A program made the position numbers and the translations under genes. The notes beneath the pieces are model-generated. The model made no database searches and was not told the DNA's origin. It saw only the letters and a program-made list of their open reading frames with translations. Shown piece by piece: positions 16,464 to 25,729 of a stretch of 42,500 nucleotides of DNA (position 1 is the stretch's first letter; every line of letters starts with the position of its first letter). The stretch lies in assembly GCF_009882915.1 (NCBI RefSeq), contig NZ_WTUW01000002.1, forward strand, positions 515,808 to 558,307, written 5' to 3'. The stretch comes from Sneathiella litorea (GTDB lineage Bacteria > Pseudomonadota > Alphaproteobacteria > Sneathiellales > Sneathiellaceae).

Positions 16464-18209
16464 TTACGCAGCCTCCATCTTGTTTCGGATTGATGATGTG
16501 GCAACAGTATCAATGGATAAGCGACTATCCTCTTCAACGATCACAACACCATAGTCTTTTTCCGCCCCAGAAATCGTGACTTTACTAAGCAAAATGTCAT
16601 TTAAAACTTCTTGTTCTTCACGTTCATTTGCAGGGCCGTACCCACCTCCACTCGCCATGACATGGCTAAAAATGTCACCCTTGCGAAGTTGAATAGGTTC
16701 ACTAAGTAGAACAGGAAGAACCCGTTCACCCTTAGAATTTTTGATAATATTCATGGAAGGCGCGCCGTTTGCACCACCGAATAGTCCATGAGGAGGGAAA
16801 TCGCGCTTATCTGAACGTATATTCAAGGTCGCGACATCAGATAGAATTCTATACTCCCGTTTAATAGATAGCCCACCGCGCTTTTTACCGGCCCCACCGG
16901 AATTGTCTACAAACCCATATTCTTCGATACGAATAGGATATGCTGCCTCAATCATCTCAATGGGAATATTCGATTGGTTAGCTCCAATGTGTGGCACACC
17001 TTCTTGACCGTCACTGCCTTGACTTGCCCCCCAAACACCCATAGCAGTCTCACAGAAAATGAATGTTTTTCCGTTCTCCATGCCGGAAATTGTAGGTAAT
17101 GTTGATCCGCCAGATCCGTCTGCAGTTACTCGATCTGGCACAGCCTTGGAGAGAGCTCCCATCAGGCAGTCAATCATACGATAACCAGTGATGCCCCGGG
17201 CGCCGGTGGCACCAGGAAGCACAGGGTTCAGAACTGATCCTAAAGGTGCCCGCACATCAATGACTTCGGTAAAACCATGACAGTTTGGAATGTCTGATTT
17301 CATTACAGAGCGAAGCGCTGCATAAGCACAGGCTTTGGTAAACGGAAAGGTGGAGTTCACCCCACCCGCGACTTGTCGGGAAGATCCTTCCCAGTCAACG
17401 ATAATGCTCTTATCTTCAACCGTTAGTTTTGCTTGGAAAATAATCGGTTCCGGGTTGTCACCGATGCCGTCAATATGATCGGTAAACTCATATATGCCAT
17501 TCGGAATTTCAGAAATTTCTTCCTGAGCCAAACGTTTGGCATATGCATTAATATCATCAATTGCCGTATCAATCACTTCTGGTCCATAGCGTTCATAAAG
17601 TTTCTGCAACCCTTTTGCGCCCGTGGTACAAGCGGCCATTTGTGCTTGGAGGTCCCCAAAAACTAGGTCAGGGGTCCGTACATTGATCGCTATCATTTTC
17701 CAAAGTGTTTCGTTTCGCACACCTTTATCAACTAATTTGAGAACAGGAATACGCAGACCCTCTTGCCACACCTCAGTCGCACCCAATGCATTCGAACCTG
17801 CAACGATGCCCCCCACATCAGAATGGTGCGCAAGTGTAGTTGACCATGCTTTTAGCTGGTCCTCATGAAATACAGGCTTCACCACATAGATATCAGGCAG
17901 ATGTTGTCCCGCTGCTTCATAGGGGTCATTCATGATGTAATAATCATTTTCATGAATTTCGTTCCCGAGGACATGAATCATATTCGTTAACGCATCATGG
18001 AAGCTGCCAAGATGCATAGGTGTACACACACCTTGGGCAATAGCCCTGCCCTGCGCATCACATAACGCAGTTGAGAAATCAAGGGAGTCACGAACAATTT
18101 GTGAATACGCAGTACGGATAATTGTTAATGTGATCTCTTCTGCAACCGTGTCGAACGCGTTACGTAAAACTTCTAATAAAAAGGGATTTGTTTTCTGCTG
18201 ATGTTCCAT
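16464..18209 (-). CDS. hyuB: Hydantoinase/oxoprolinase family subunit B
   Basis: The 581-residue protein belongs to the HyuB / 5-oxoprolinase B / acetone carboxylase alpha family. Conserved acidic and histidine motifs typical of the family are visible: PMHLGSFH (64-71), NDPYEAAGQHLPD (94-106) and AHHSDVGG (127-134). With subunit A it forms an ATP-dependent amidohydrolase (N-methylhydantoin or 5-oxoproline type) or a carboxylase; sequence alone does not decide. No acetone carboxylase gamma-like small gene is present, so the hydrolase role is favoured. The length is normal. It starts 13 bp after hyuA and is followed by dctP. Confidence 0.88.
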   Translation of the reverse strand: MEHQQKTNPFLLEVLRNAFDTVAEEITLTIIRTAYSQIVRDSLDFSTALCDAQGRAIAQGVCTPMHLGSFHDALTNMIHVLGNEIHENDYYIMNDPYEAAGQHLPDIYVVKPVFHEDQLKAWSTTLAHHSDVGGIVAGSNALGATEVWQEGLRIPVLKLVDKGVRNETLWKMIAINVRTPDLVFGDLQAQMAACTTGAKGLQKLYERYGPEVIDTAIDDINAYAKRLAQEEISEIPNGIYEFTDHIDGIGDNPEPIIFQAKLTVEDKSIIVDWEGSSRQVAGGVNSTFPFTKACAYAALRSVMKSDIPNCHGFTEVIDVRAPLGSVLNPVLPGATGARGITGYRMIDCLMGALSKAVPDRVTADGSGGSTLPTISGMENGKTFIFCETAMGVWGASQGSDGQEGVPHIGANQSNIPIEMIEAAYPIRIEEYGFVDNSGGAGKKRGGLSIKREYRILSDVATLNIRSDKRDFPPHGLFGGANGAPSMNIIKNSKGERVLPVLLSEPIQLRKGDIFSHVMASGGGYGPANEREEQEVLNDILLSKVTISGAEKDYGVVIVEEDSRLSIDTVATSSIRNKMEAA

Positions 18210-18222
18210 ATGTCTTCACTCG

Positions 18223-20295
18223 TCAGTAATCAAGATTGATGACAAGATTATCAAGTTGGTCTCGATGAACGCTGGCGTCTGGTGGTACAATTGTCGTGCC
18301 TTCATATTCTTCGATAATCACTGGGCCTTTCCATTCAGTTCCCTGAATTTCAGAACGGTTTACGATAGGTGTCTTCATCAGACCAAATTCATCACCATAA
18401 TAAACCATACGAGAGGATAATGGCGTGTAGCTGCCTTCCTGGCGTAGTCGTTGCGGAGAACGATCGACAGGATCAGTTGCACGGACTTTTAGCGAGACAA
18501 TTTCTACATTATTGCCTTCATCAAATTTGTGACCAAAGCGACGTTCGTGCTCCTCATCAAAACCAATGCGAAGCTGTGCAGAAGCCTCTTCGTCAAAAAA
18601 GTCCTTTTTTAAAGGAACTGTAAGTTCGAAAGCTTGACCGACGTAGCGCATCTCGGCTTCAAGTTTATAAGCTGGAGTGTTTTCTTTAAGGTCAATCAGG
18701 GCATCTGCATCTTTTTTCAGCTTGTCAAACAAGGTATTCGCATTGTTCAGATCAAAAGAGGAAAGTTTAGCTGGAAAAGCGCCTGCAACAGTGACAGAAC
18801 GCTTTGCAACCATCAAACCAACGGCGCTAAATACACCTGCGGCGAGAGGTACAATCACTTGCTTAACTTCAAGGCTTCTTGCAATACCTGCGCCATGGAC
18901 GCCGCCGTTTCCACCAAAGGCGAAAATAGAAAAATCTCGTGGATCACGACCACGGTATGTGGTAACAGCCTTAATTGCACGTACCATGGTCGCATTGGCG
19001 ACTTGGTGAACACCATAAGCCGCTTGATAGACATCCAGATTCAATGGTTTTGCAATTTTCTCTTCAATCGTTTTATAAGAAAGAGTGGCATCAATAGGTA
19101 CACTCCCCCCTGCAAGAGCTTCTTGGCTCAAGAAACCGGTTACGACATTTGCATCTGTAACAGTTGGTTCTAAACCACCCGTACCATAACAAACTGGACC
19201 TGGGACTGAACCAGCGCTATCCGGGCCAACTTTAATGGAGCCCGCACGATCAATACGTATAATAGACCCTCCTCCGGCACCTACTTCAGAGATATCGATA
19301 ACTGGAAGCTTAAGTGCATAACCAGCTCCCCCAGTAATTGAGCCCGCAGAACTCATTGAAGCACCAACTTCATAGTTCTCTGCGTAAATCAATTCGCCAT
19401 CTTCGATGAGGGATCCTTTTGCCGTCGTTCCTCCCATATCAAAAGTAATTGCGCTTTTAATTCCAAGTTTTTCAGCAATATAAGCGGAGCCAACAACACC
19501 GGCAGCAGGACCACATTCGATAATCTGTGCTGGCTTCACCATCACAGATTTAGCACTAACCGTCCCTCCTGAAGATTGCATCATCATCATGGTTGCAGGG
19601 CAACCTGATGTGCGTAAATCCTTTTCCATTTCTTCAAGATACTTGTGAACTGGAGGGCCGACATAAGCATTGATTACAGTCGTGCTCGTTCTTTCGTACT
19701 CACGAATTTGAGGTAGGATATCGACAGAAAGTGAGATGAATAAATCTGGTGCCAATTCCCGCAAGATTTTACCAACACGTTTCTCATGATCAGAGTTCAC
19801 ATATGAATGAAGAAAGCAGACAGCGACCGCAGTAACATCCAGTTTTTTTATGTGTTTTACAATTTCACGAACTTCATTCTCATCAAGCTCTGTTATCACC
19901 TGACCCTTGCTATCCAGTCTCTCTGTCACTTCGAAACGTAAATTTCTGGGCGAAAGTGGCTGAGGCTTTACATAAAGCGGATCATATAACTTTGGAACAC
20001 GGATACGTCTTAGCTCCAAAACATCGCGAAAACCTCTAGTCGTTATTAAAGCTGTTTTAGCACCCTTTCCCTCAAGAATGGCATTTGTTGCAATGGTACA
20101 CCCATGCACCATCTCACTCATTTCTGAAATTGCTAATGATTGTTTCTTTGCAAGCAAATGAATTCCATTGACCACACCGCGACCATAATTCTCGGGTGTC
20201 GAGGGCACTTTACTTGTATGAAGCGTTCCATCCTTGTCAATATAAACAATGTCGGTAAATGTACCGCCAATGTCAGACCCAACAATCCAGTTCAT
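18223..20295 (-). CDS. hyuA: Hydantoinase/oxoprolinase family subunit A
   Basis: The 690-residue protein has an N-terminal actin-like ATP-binding motif (GSDIGGTFTDIV, residues 6-17), a second nucleotide-site motif (FDMGGTTAKGSL) and the glycine-rich AFGGNGGVHGAGIA, all typical of HyuA/OplA N-terminal and hydantoinase A domains. It couples ATP hydrolysis to cleavage of a cyclic amide together with the B subunit. I chose the ATG at 20295, which has GAGGC upstream, over an in-frame TTG at 20319. A dyad (20306-20339) includes this Shine-Dalgarno sequence, so translation may be controlled. It follows the LysR gene in the same direction. Confidence 0.9.
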   Translation of the reverse strand: MNWIVGSDIGGTFTDIVYIDKDGTLHTSKVPSTPENYGRGVVNGIHLLAKKQSLAISEMSEMVHGCTIATNAILEGKGAKTALITTRGFRDVLELRRIRVPKLYDPLYVKPQPLSPRNLRFEVTERLDSKGQVITELDENEVREIVKHIKKLDVTAVAVCFLHSYVNSDHEKRVGKILRELAPDLFISLSVDILPQIREYERTSTTVINAYVGPPVHKYLEEMEKDLRTSGCPATMMMMQSSGGTVSAKSVMVKPAQIIECGPAAGVVGSAYIAEKLGIKSAITFDMGGTTAKGSLIEDGELIYAENYEVGASMSSAGSITGGAGYALKLPVIDISEVGAGGGSIIRIDRAGSIKVGPDSAGSVPGPVCYGTGGLEPTVTDANVVTGFLSQEALAGGSVPIDATLSYKTIEEKIAKPLNLDVYQAAYGVHQVANATMVRAIKAVTTYRGRDPRDFSIFAFGGNGGVHGAGIARSLEVKQVIVPLAAGVFSAVGLMVAKRSVTVAGAFPAKLSSFDLNNANTLFDKLKKDADALIDLKENTPAYKLEAEMRYVGQAFELTVPLKKDFFDEEASAQLRIGFDEEHERRFGHKFDEGNNVEIVSLKVRATDPVDRSPQRLRQEGSYTPLSSRMVYYGDEFGLMKTPIVNRSEIQGTEWKGPVIIEEYEGTTIVPPDASVHRDQLDNLVINLDY

Positions 20296-20305
20296 AATAA
20301 ATGCT

Positions 20306-20339
20306 GCCTCTAAACTCAATTTTGTTACGAGTTAGAGGC
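20306..20339 (-). promoter_or_regulatory. Dyad overlapping the hyuA ribosome binding site
   Basis: GCCTCTAAACTC (20306-20317) pairs with GAGTTAGAGGC (20329-20339), giving an 11-bp stem with one bulged base and an 11-base loop. On the transcript the second arm contains GAGGC, the likely ribosome binding site of hyuA. It could hide the site, act as a weak terminator after the LysR gene, or be a protein-binding dyad. Confidence 0.5.
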
Positions 20340-20385
20340 TAGCAAACGAAACTTGATTAAATCCAACTGAAATATTCTATGTAAT

Positions 20386-21297
20386 TTAATAAATAATTTT
20401 TATAGAGTCTTGTTTTGGCATGTCTTTTAAATAAGACATGGATAGATCCCTGACCATTTCAGCAACACCCATATCCGGGCTCATGGGGTAGCTGACGGAA
20501 AATTTGAGTTCAGGTAATTCAAAACCTGTATCAAGCTTTATGAGGGAACCATTTTTTAACTGTTGTTCAATAACAACTTGGGGCACAGCTCCAGCCCCCA
20601 AACCCATTTCAACAAGCATTACAATGGTTTGCAAAGAGTTGACTGGATTTAAGCGAATTGAAGAATTAGCATTTACTTTAAGATATGGGCTCAATTCTTG
20701 ATATGGTCTTGTCAGTCGCTCAAACGTAAAGAAATCAATCTCCCCCAAATCATCTTTTGTTAAGAGCCGCCCATGCAAACCCAACTCAGGCGCCGCAACA
20801 ATAACCATTGGGCAAACACATAATGGTAAACTTGCAATGTCAGCATGGGCAATTGGCCCAATCATAAAGGCCAAATCAATTTCGCGCGAAATCAAATCTT
20901 CCCTTAAGCGATAAGATGGTCCGACATGTAGTTCGAAAACTGCGTTGGGATATCTTTTTCGCAAGATAGAAAAGAAACCGGGCAACCAAGAAATTGCCAT
21001 AGTATCAGAAGCGCCGATACGTATAATACCCGTTAGTTCATCCTGTCCTCTGGTCATCTTAAGGACACTGGCCTGAAGCTCAAGGAACTTCTCTGCATAA
21101 GATAAAAATAAACGACCTTGAGGCGTTAGAACCACACGATGGCCCGAGCGATTAAATAGTGATGTTCGCAAATAATTTTCAAGGGCAACAATCCGCGCAG
21201 ATATGGTGGGTTGAGTCGCATTCAACCGCTCAGCAGCTTGGCGATAAGTACCGAGCGTTGCCACCATATAAAAGCTTTGAATTTGATCAAAGGTCAT
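20386..21297 (-). CDS. LysR-family transcriptional regulator
   Basis: The protein of about 303 residues has an N-terminal winged helix-turn-helix (FDQIQSFYMVATLGTYRQAAERLNA split across residues 3-27, then TQPTISARI) and a periplasmic-binding-protein-like effector domain. Both are of normal LysR length. I chose the ATG at 21297, since LysR proteins start a few residues before this motif. An upstream ATG at 21339 overlaps the mmgE/prpD-type gene and has no ribosome binding site. It sits between the MmgE/PrpD gene and hyuA in the same direction, so it probably regulates this catabolic cluster. Confidence 0.88.
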   Translation of the reverse strand: MTFDQIQSFYMVATLGTYRQAAERLNATQPTISARIVALENYLRTSLFNRSGHRVVLTPQGRLFLSYAEKFLELQASVLKMTRGQDELTGIIRIGASDTMAISWLPGFFSILRKRYPNAVFELHVGPSYRLREDLISREIDLAFMIGPIAHADIASLPLCVCPMVIVAAPELGLHGRLLTKDDLGEIDFFTFERLTRPYQELSPYLKVNANSSIRLNPVNSLQTIVMLVEMGLGAGAVPQVVIEQQLKNGSLIKLDTGFELPELKFSVSYPMSPDMGVAEMVRDLSMSYLKDMPKQDSIKIIY

Positions 21298-21316
21298 AGC
21301 GTTTTTTAGCACTGCA

Positions 21317-22651
21317 TCAGAGTGGTTTTGAAAGCACATTCATTAGAGGGGTCGACTCACCGCCTCGCAAATTGTCTACTGCCTCAATGATGTGCTCAAT
21401 TTGTTCATTTGTTACCATCTTTTTCGCAAGGAGCCGAAATTTATCTCGCAAGTGACTTCGCTTTGTTGTCCCTCCCGCATCTCCCCAAGCTTCAACCACG
21501 GTTTTTTCATACACTCCGTCTGCTGTGATGACCTTTACTTTGGATGGCGTGCGTAACGGAAGATAACCATCCATCTCGACACTATGTGAAATTGTAATAC
21601 GAGACGCCAAATCAATTGTTTCTTTATCACCTAAGCATGATTTATCCATAGGTGATAATGCTTCAACGCCCCGAGTAACTGAAACGGCAAGGCTATACGG
21701 AAGGCTATATTGCGCACCTTCGAGAGTATGAGGATCAGAGCTGTTATTCAAAGCAGCGGCTTGTTGAAATGTTTCAACTTCAATCCGCTCTATATCTGGC
21801 CCGCTTAGATTGTGTTCTGACACAATCATGCACAGTGCTTCTATTGAGGAGTGCGTCCAGCGACAGGTCGAAAATTGCTTAAAATAAACGCCAAGAATAT
21901 CTTTCTCACCACCAAGCTTTTGTGTTGCAATTTTGGCATCAAAACGATTATCTAAGTCCAGCGCATCACGACTTCCGGTAAAGCCAACCTCCGCCAATTC
22001 ACATGCTGAAATTCCGGCCACAACTGACCAGGGAATAGACTCCTTAACATTCGATCCCATTTCTTGGCTTTGGGTCAAATCGGTCAATCGAGGGCCGTGA
22101 TAGGCGGCTACTGCCAAAGCATGAATAGTTTGATCCAAAGTCAGATTTTTCAGCTTTGCAGCTGTGATTGCTGCTCCAAAAACAGTCCAGTTACCTGTAT
22201 GATAAGACTTCCTCATCTCAGCTTCACCTAAACGAACTGAAATTTCATAACCAGCAACAATGGCTTCATAAAGCTCCTTTGTACCAGCACCGACCTCATC
22301 AGCTATAGCTAGAGCCGTCGGAACCACGGCTGCGCCCGGGTGTCCCATTGCAAGCCGATGACCATCATCGATATCCAGAATTGAGACAGCGGCCGCATTA
22401 GAAAAGGCTGCCCCTGTTGAATTTAGAGATAAAGGAGTAAACCAAACCGGGCATTTACCGTTTTTATATTGCTTACTCGCTACTAACCTTGAATAGGAAG
22501 AACCCGACCCATTCAATCCTGCGATAGCACAGCCTATTGAATCTAAAATACAATCCTCAACGCGATCAAGAACTTCCTCTGAAAGGTCCTCATAACTTAA
22601 GGATATTGCCCAAGTAGCAAGCTTGCTAGCAGTGTATGTTTTATAAGGCAT
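21317..22651 (-). CDS. MmgE/PrpD family protein
   Basis: The protein of about 444 residues is of the MmgE/PrpD family, which includes 2-methylcitrate dehydratase, cis-aconitate decarboxylase and iminodisuccinate epimerase. Recognisable stretches are LDSIGCAIAG, AAVSILDIDDGH, the GHPGAAVVPTALAIA helix and a late DKFRLLAKK. The family acts on small di- or tricarboxylates by proton abstraction at a carbon next to a carboxylate. Here it probably acts in the same path as HyuA/HyuB, but the reaction cannot be named. The start is uncertain: ATG at 22651 or TTG at 22666. The IS element lies in the region upstream of it. Confidence 0.85.
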   Translation of the reverse strand: MPYKTYTASKLATWAISLSYEDLSEEVLDRVEDCILDSIGCAIAGLNGSGSSYSRLVASKQYKNGKCPVWFTPLSLNSTGAAFSNAAAVSILDIDDGHRLAMGHPGAAVVPTALAIADEVGAGTKELYEAIVAGYEISVRLGEAEMRKSYHTGNWTVFGAAITAAKLKNLTLDQTIHALAVAAYHGPRLTDLTQSQEMGSNVKESIPWSVVAGISACELAEVGFTGSRDALDLDNRFDAKIATQKLGGEKDILGVYFKQFSTCRWTHSSIEALCMIVSEHNLSGPDIERIEVETFQQAAALNNSSDPHTLEGAQYSLPYSLAVSVTRGVEALSPMDKSCLGDKETIDLASRITISHSVEMDGYLPLRTPSKVKVITADGVYEKTVVEAWGDAGGTTKRSHLRDKFRLLAKKMVTNEQIEHIIEAVDNLRGGESTPLMNVLSKPL

Positions 22652-22772
22652 TCGTCTTGAACCCAAATTATGACCAATTTTCGACTATCATCATTGAGAT
22701 ATGAACTCGGGTCCAGTTAATTCTATTTTACAAGTTTGATAAATATTTTTTATTAATTTATGAATTGAATTG

Positions 22773-23601
22773 TGTGCTGTCAGACTAATGCGACCTCGTC
22801 TCCGTATGACGCAGAACAGCACAAACGCTCCGCTATTATACCGCACTAAGTTGCTGCCACTCGACAAGTGCGGTGGTTCTTTGAAGCTTGAAGGTTTCTC
22901 TGTTGTTTAGGTGGCGCTCATGGTTGAAGTGGTTATGGACTGATGAATGGATTGAGACAAATTTCTGCAAACTTCGCCGGCGCCTGAATTTTAGCATCGC
23001 CTGCTCTCGTCGCCGGAACGGGAGATGGGAGTTCTCACAGCCATTGTTTTTCCAACGGCCTGTTTCTTGCGATGCTTCATTTCCAACTACCCTCATCGCA
23101 GCACGATATGAACGTAATCTATCCGTTACAATCACTTGAGGTTGACCGTAGCGTTTCATTATTTTCTTCAGGAAAACCATTGCTGCCTTGCGGTCGCGTC
23201 GCTTGGAAACAAAGGCTTCCAGAACCTCACCCTCGTGGTCAACGGCATGCCATAAATAGTGTGTTTCTCCATTTATCTTCACAAAAACTTCGTCCAGGTG
23301 CCATCGCCAGTTGGAGTGATTCCGGGAAGAAGGATGAAGTCGTTTCTTTCGGATCTCGCGCGCAAACAGGGGGCCAAAATTTGTTCCACCAATAGCGGAC
23401 TGTTTTTATGGCAGATATCGATGCCGCGTTCATGAAGAAGGTCTTCAACATTGCGAAGCGAAAGGGGAAACCTGACGTACATCATCACGGCAAGGCGGAT
23501 GACCTCAGGAGAGGTTTTGAAATAGCGAAATGGATTATGCTCTGTCATTCAGAGTAAGAATCGATTGATTGAGGGACAAGCTATTTTCTTCTGACAATGC
23601 C
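22773..23601 (-). mobile_element. IS6-family element, copy 3, both ends present
   Basis: The element of about 829 bp has termini TGTGCTGTCAG at 22773 and, on the other strand, GGCATTGTCAG at 23601. The length suits an IS6 element. The 8 bases outside the two ends differ (TTGAATTG and CCTTATTT), so no target duplication is seen; recombination or deletion next to the element is likely. The transposase gene is broken. The element joins modules B and C and abuts the stop of the permease gene at 23604. Confidence 0.85.
22836..23548 (-). pseudogene. IS6-family transposase, two frameshifts
   Basis: The frame starts at 23548 with an N-terminus like the intact copy and reads to DICH, where an extra base near 23406 (TTTTT against TTTC) shifts it. 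A second extra base near 23385 (AATTTTGG against GATTTGG) shifts it again. The remainder runs from 23282 to 22836 in a third frame and contains the catalytic Asp in AVDHEG, Asp in VTDRLRSY and Glu in CENSHLPF. All parts are present but not in one frame. Both changes lie next to homopolymers, so an assembly error cannot be excluded. Confidence 0.8.
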
Positions 23602-23603
23602 CC

Positions 23604-24686
23604 TTATTTTTTGATATTCGCTAATTCTGCCGCCCTGTTGCGAAGGCGGCCAACAATGCCTTCCGGGAAATAGTAAACACTCACTACGAAAAGAATCCCC
23701 AACCAGAAAACCCATCGATCAGGATGTATGACTACGGAAACCACTGGTACCTCTGCTATCATGGGGGCTATGTAAGCAATCGCACCCTGCAAGTATGTCT
23801 CGGCAAACACAAAAACCCCGGCGCCAATTATTGCACCATACAGTGTCCCCATTCCGCCAATTACGACGATCAGCAAAACATCCAACATTACCTGCAAATC
23901 AAGTGTGACTTCCGGCCCAACAAATCTCAGCCATAGCGCATTCAAGGCACCTGCGACACAGGCAAGAACCGCAGCAATGCAACTTACAACAACTCGGTGA
24001 CGGAGAACATTAAAACCAAGCGCCTCGGCCCTGAGTTCATTCTCACGGATGGCCTGCAACACCCGCCCAAATGGAGAGTTTACAATTCGCAGCATTAGAA
24101 GGAAGAGAAGGCCGCAAATTAGAAGTATTGCGTAATAGCTCAGCGTCGTTCCGTTAATCGGGACACCAAAGACATCTCTAGGGATTATTACAAAGGCCGG
24201 CTTCAGAACACGTGGTATCTGAAAAATCAAGCCATCATGCCCCCCTGTAATGGTGTAGAACTGGTTCACCAGAACAGCGAACGCATTTGCAACAGCGAGA
24301 GTGATCATCGCGAAAAAGATCGTTTTAGTTCGCATACTAAAGAGGCCGACCGCAACCGCAATCACAAATGAAAGAAAAGCCCCCGCCAGAAAACCAATCG
24401 CAATGGCTTCCCAGGAGGCTCCCATGGACTTCAAGGCAATGCCTGTACCATAGGCCCCGATTCCAAAATACATGGTATGGGCAAAAGAAATCATTCCTGT
24501 GTACCCGAGCAACAGATCAAATGATCCCACGAGAACCACAAAAATTGCGATTTTTACAAACACACTCATTATTGTCAGACCGCCAATTGCAACAGGGGCA
24601 GCCAGCATCGCCATTAAAAGGAGTATTAGTGTGAATGCAACAATGCGACTCCTCGGCAAATCTTCTGAAAGTAGAGAACTAATCAT
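23604..24686 (-). CDS. livM: Branched-chain-type ABC transporter permease (LivM)
   Basis: The 360-residue inner-membrane permease has many hydrophobic helices and the LivM motif in which GRVLQAIRENELRAEALG is the cytoplasmic coupling loop. I chose the ATG at 24686 (MISSLLSED), 11 bp after the LivH stop; the longer frame upstream lies inside livH. The TAA (23606-23604) is 2 bp from the IS terminus, so the operon is cut at the IS but the length looks normal. It would form a heterodimer with LivH. Confidence 0.88.
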   Translation of the reverse strand: MISSLLSEDLPRSRIVAFTLILLLMAMLAAPVAIGGLTIMSVFVKIAIFVVLVGSFDLLLGYTGMISFAHTMYFGIGAYGTGIALKSMGASWEAIAIGFLAGAFLSFVIAVAVGLFSMRTKTIFFAMITLAVANAFAVLVNQFYTITGGHDGLIFQIPRVLKPAFVIIPRDVFGVPINGTTLSYYAILLICGLLFLLMLRIVNSPFGRVLQAIRENELRAEALGFNVLRHRVVVSCIAAVLACVAGALNALWLRFVGPEVTLDLQVMLDVLLIVVIGGMGTLYGAIIGAGVFVFAETYLQGAIAYIAPMIAEVPVVSVVIHPDRWVFWLGILFVVSVYYFPEGIVGRLRNRAAELANIKK

Positions 24687-24697
24687 AGCAATACCAA

Positions 24698-25729
24698 TTA
24701 CCGTTTCGTCAGGGGAAATAATCCGCGAGGCCGCCAACTGATAACGGCCACAAGCAATATGATCGTAGAAGTCATCGCCATCTCCGGAACCAGAAATGCG
24801 ACATAGTTGGCGACGACAGACACAAGAATTGCACTTATGAAGCACCCAGTAATCGACCCCAATCCACCCATAATAATGACAATAAAGGCCAAGATCATTA
24901 GTTCACCACCAATATCCGCCGTCAATGTTCCACGATAGAAAACCCACATCACGCCGCCAAACCCTGCGAGTCCGGAGCCCACTACAAACAAGCCCACAAA
25001 AAGCCTGCGAATGCGATAACCCAACGCTTGGATCATTTCGGCATCTTCAACACCCGCCCGTATTAGCAGGCCTATCCGCGTATGGGATAAGGAAAAATAC
25101 ATCGCCAGAAACAGCACTGACCCAAATACAACGACAAGCAATCTGTATTTTTCGACAACGGCATCACCCATGACAAACGCACCGCGCAAAGAGGTCGGCA
25201 ATTGAATAAGTTGTTCCTGCGATCCCCATATCATCATGACAACCTGTTCGATCACGATCATGCCGCCCATAGTGATCAGTATTTGCTTTAGGTGATCCCC
25301 GTAAACCCGCCGAACAATTATCCGCTCGAATATCCAGCCGAGAAAACCCGCACCTACGGCGGCAACGATGACAACTGCTATCAGCGCGAGAACGTTCAAC
25401 ACCAAGTTGTCGGCGACTGTCAACCCGGTCATCATTGTCAGCACAGCGTAGGCGAGATATGCGCCAACAGTAACGAACGCACCATGACCAAAATTTAGAA
25501 CATCCATAAGACCAAAAACGAGCGTCAGTCCTGAAGCGACGATAAATACCATCATCCCCATAGCCAAACCCGCCAGCGTTAAGGTCAACCAGATACTCGG
25601 CGAGCCGACAAAGACCAGCGCTATCAGTGCAGCGGCAATCACTATCACAATCGGGAGCCAGTCTCGCTTCAACAGACTTGTTGTAGAGCCGATGGAAATA
25701 ACTGTTTCTGAGGTACCTTGTTTATTCAT
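24698..25729 (-). CDS. livH: Branched-chain-type ABC transporter permease (LivH)
   Basis: The 343-residue LivH-type permease has typical stretches (FGLMDVLNFGHGAFVTVGAY; IRAGVEDAEMIQALGY as the coupling loop). I chose the ATG at 25729, which overlaps the LivF stop by 8 bp; the upstream frame lies within livF. The gene order ATPases then permeases is inverted from the E. coli liv cluster but common for urea, amide and aromatic importers of this class. The first 40 residues are hydrophilic, longer than usual. Confidence 0.88.
   Translation of the reverse strand: MNKQGTSETVISIGSTTSLLKRDWLPIVIVIAAALIALVFVGSPSIWLTLTLAGLAMGMMVFIVASGLTLVFGLMDVLNFGHGAFVTVGAYLAYAVLTMMTGLTVADNLVLNVLALIAVVIVAAVGAGFLGWIFERIIVRRVYGDHLKQILITMGGMIVIEQVVMMIWGSQEQLIQLPTSLRGAFVMGDAVVEKYRLLVVVFGSVLFLAMYFSLSHTRIGLLIRAGVEDAEMIQALGYRIRRLFVGLFVVGSGLAGFGGVMWVFYRGTLTADIGGELMILAFIVIIMGGLGSITGCFISAILVSVVANYVAFLVPEMAMTSTIILLVAVISWRPRGLFPLTKR

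Noticed and set aside
22765-23609. Target-site duplication around IS copy 3
   Set aside because: The 8 bases flanking the two ends (TTGAATTG and CCTTATTT) do not match.
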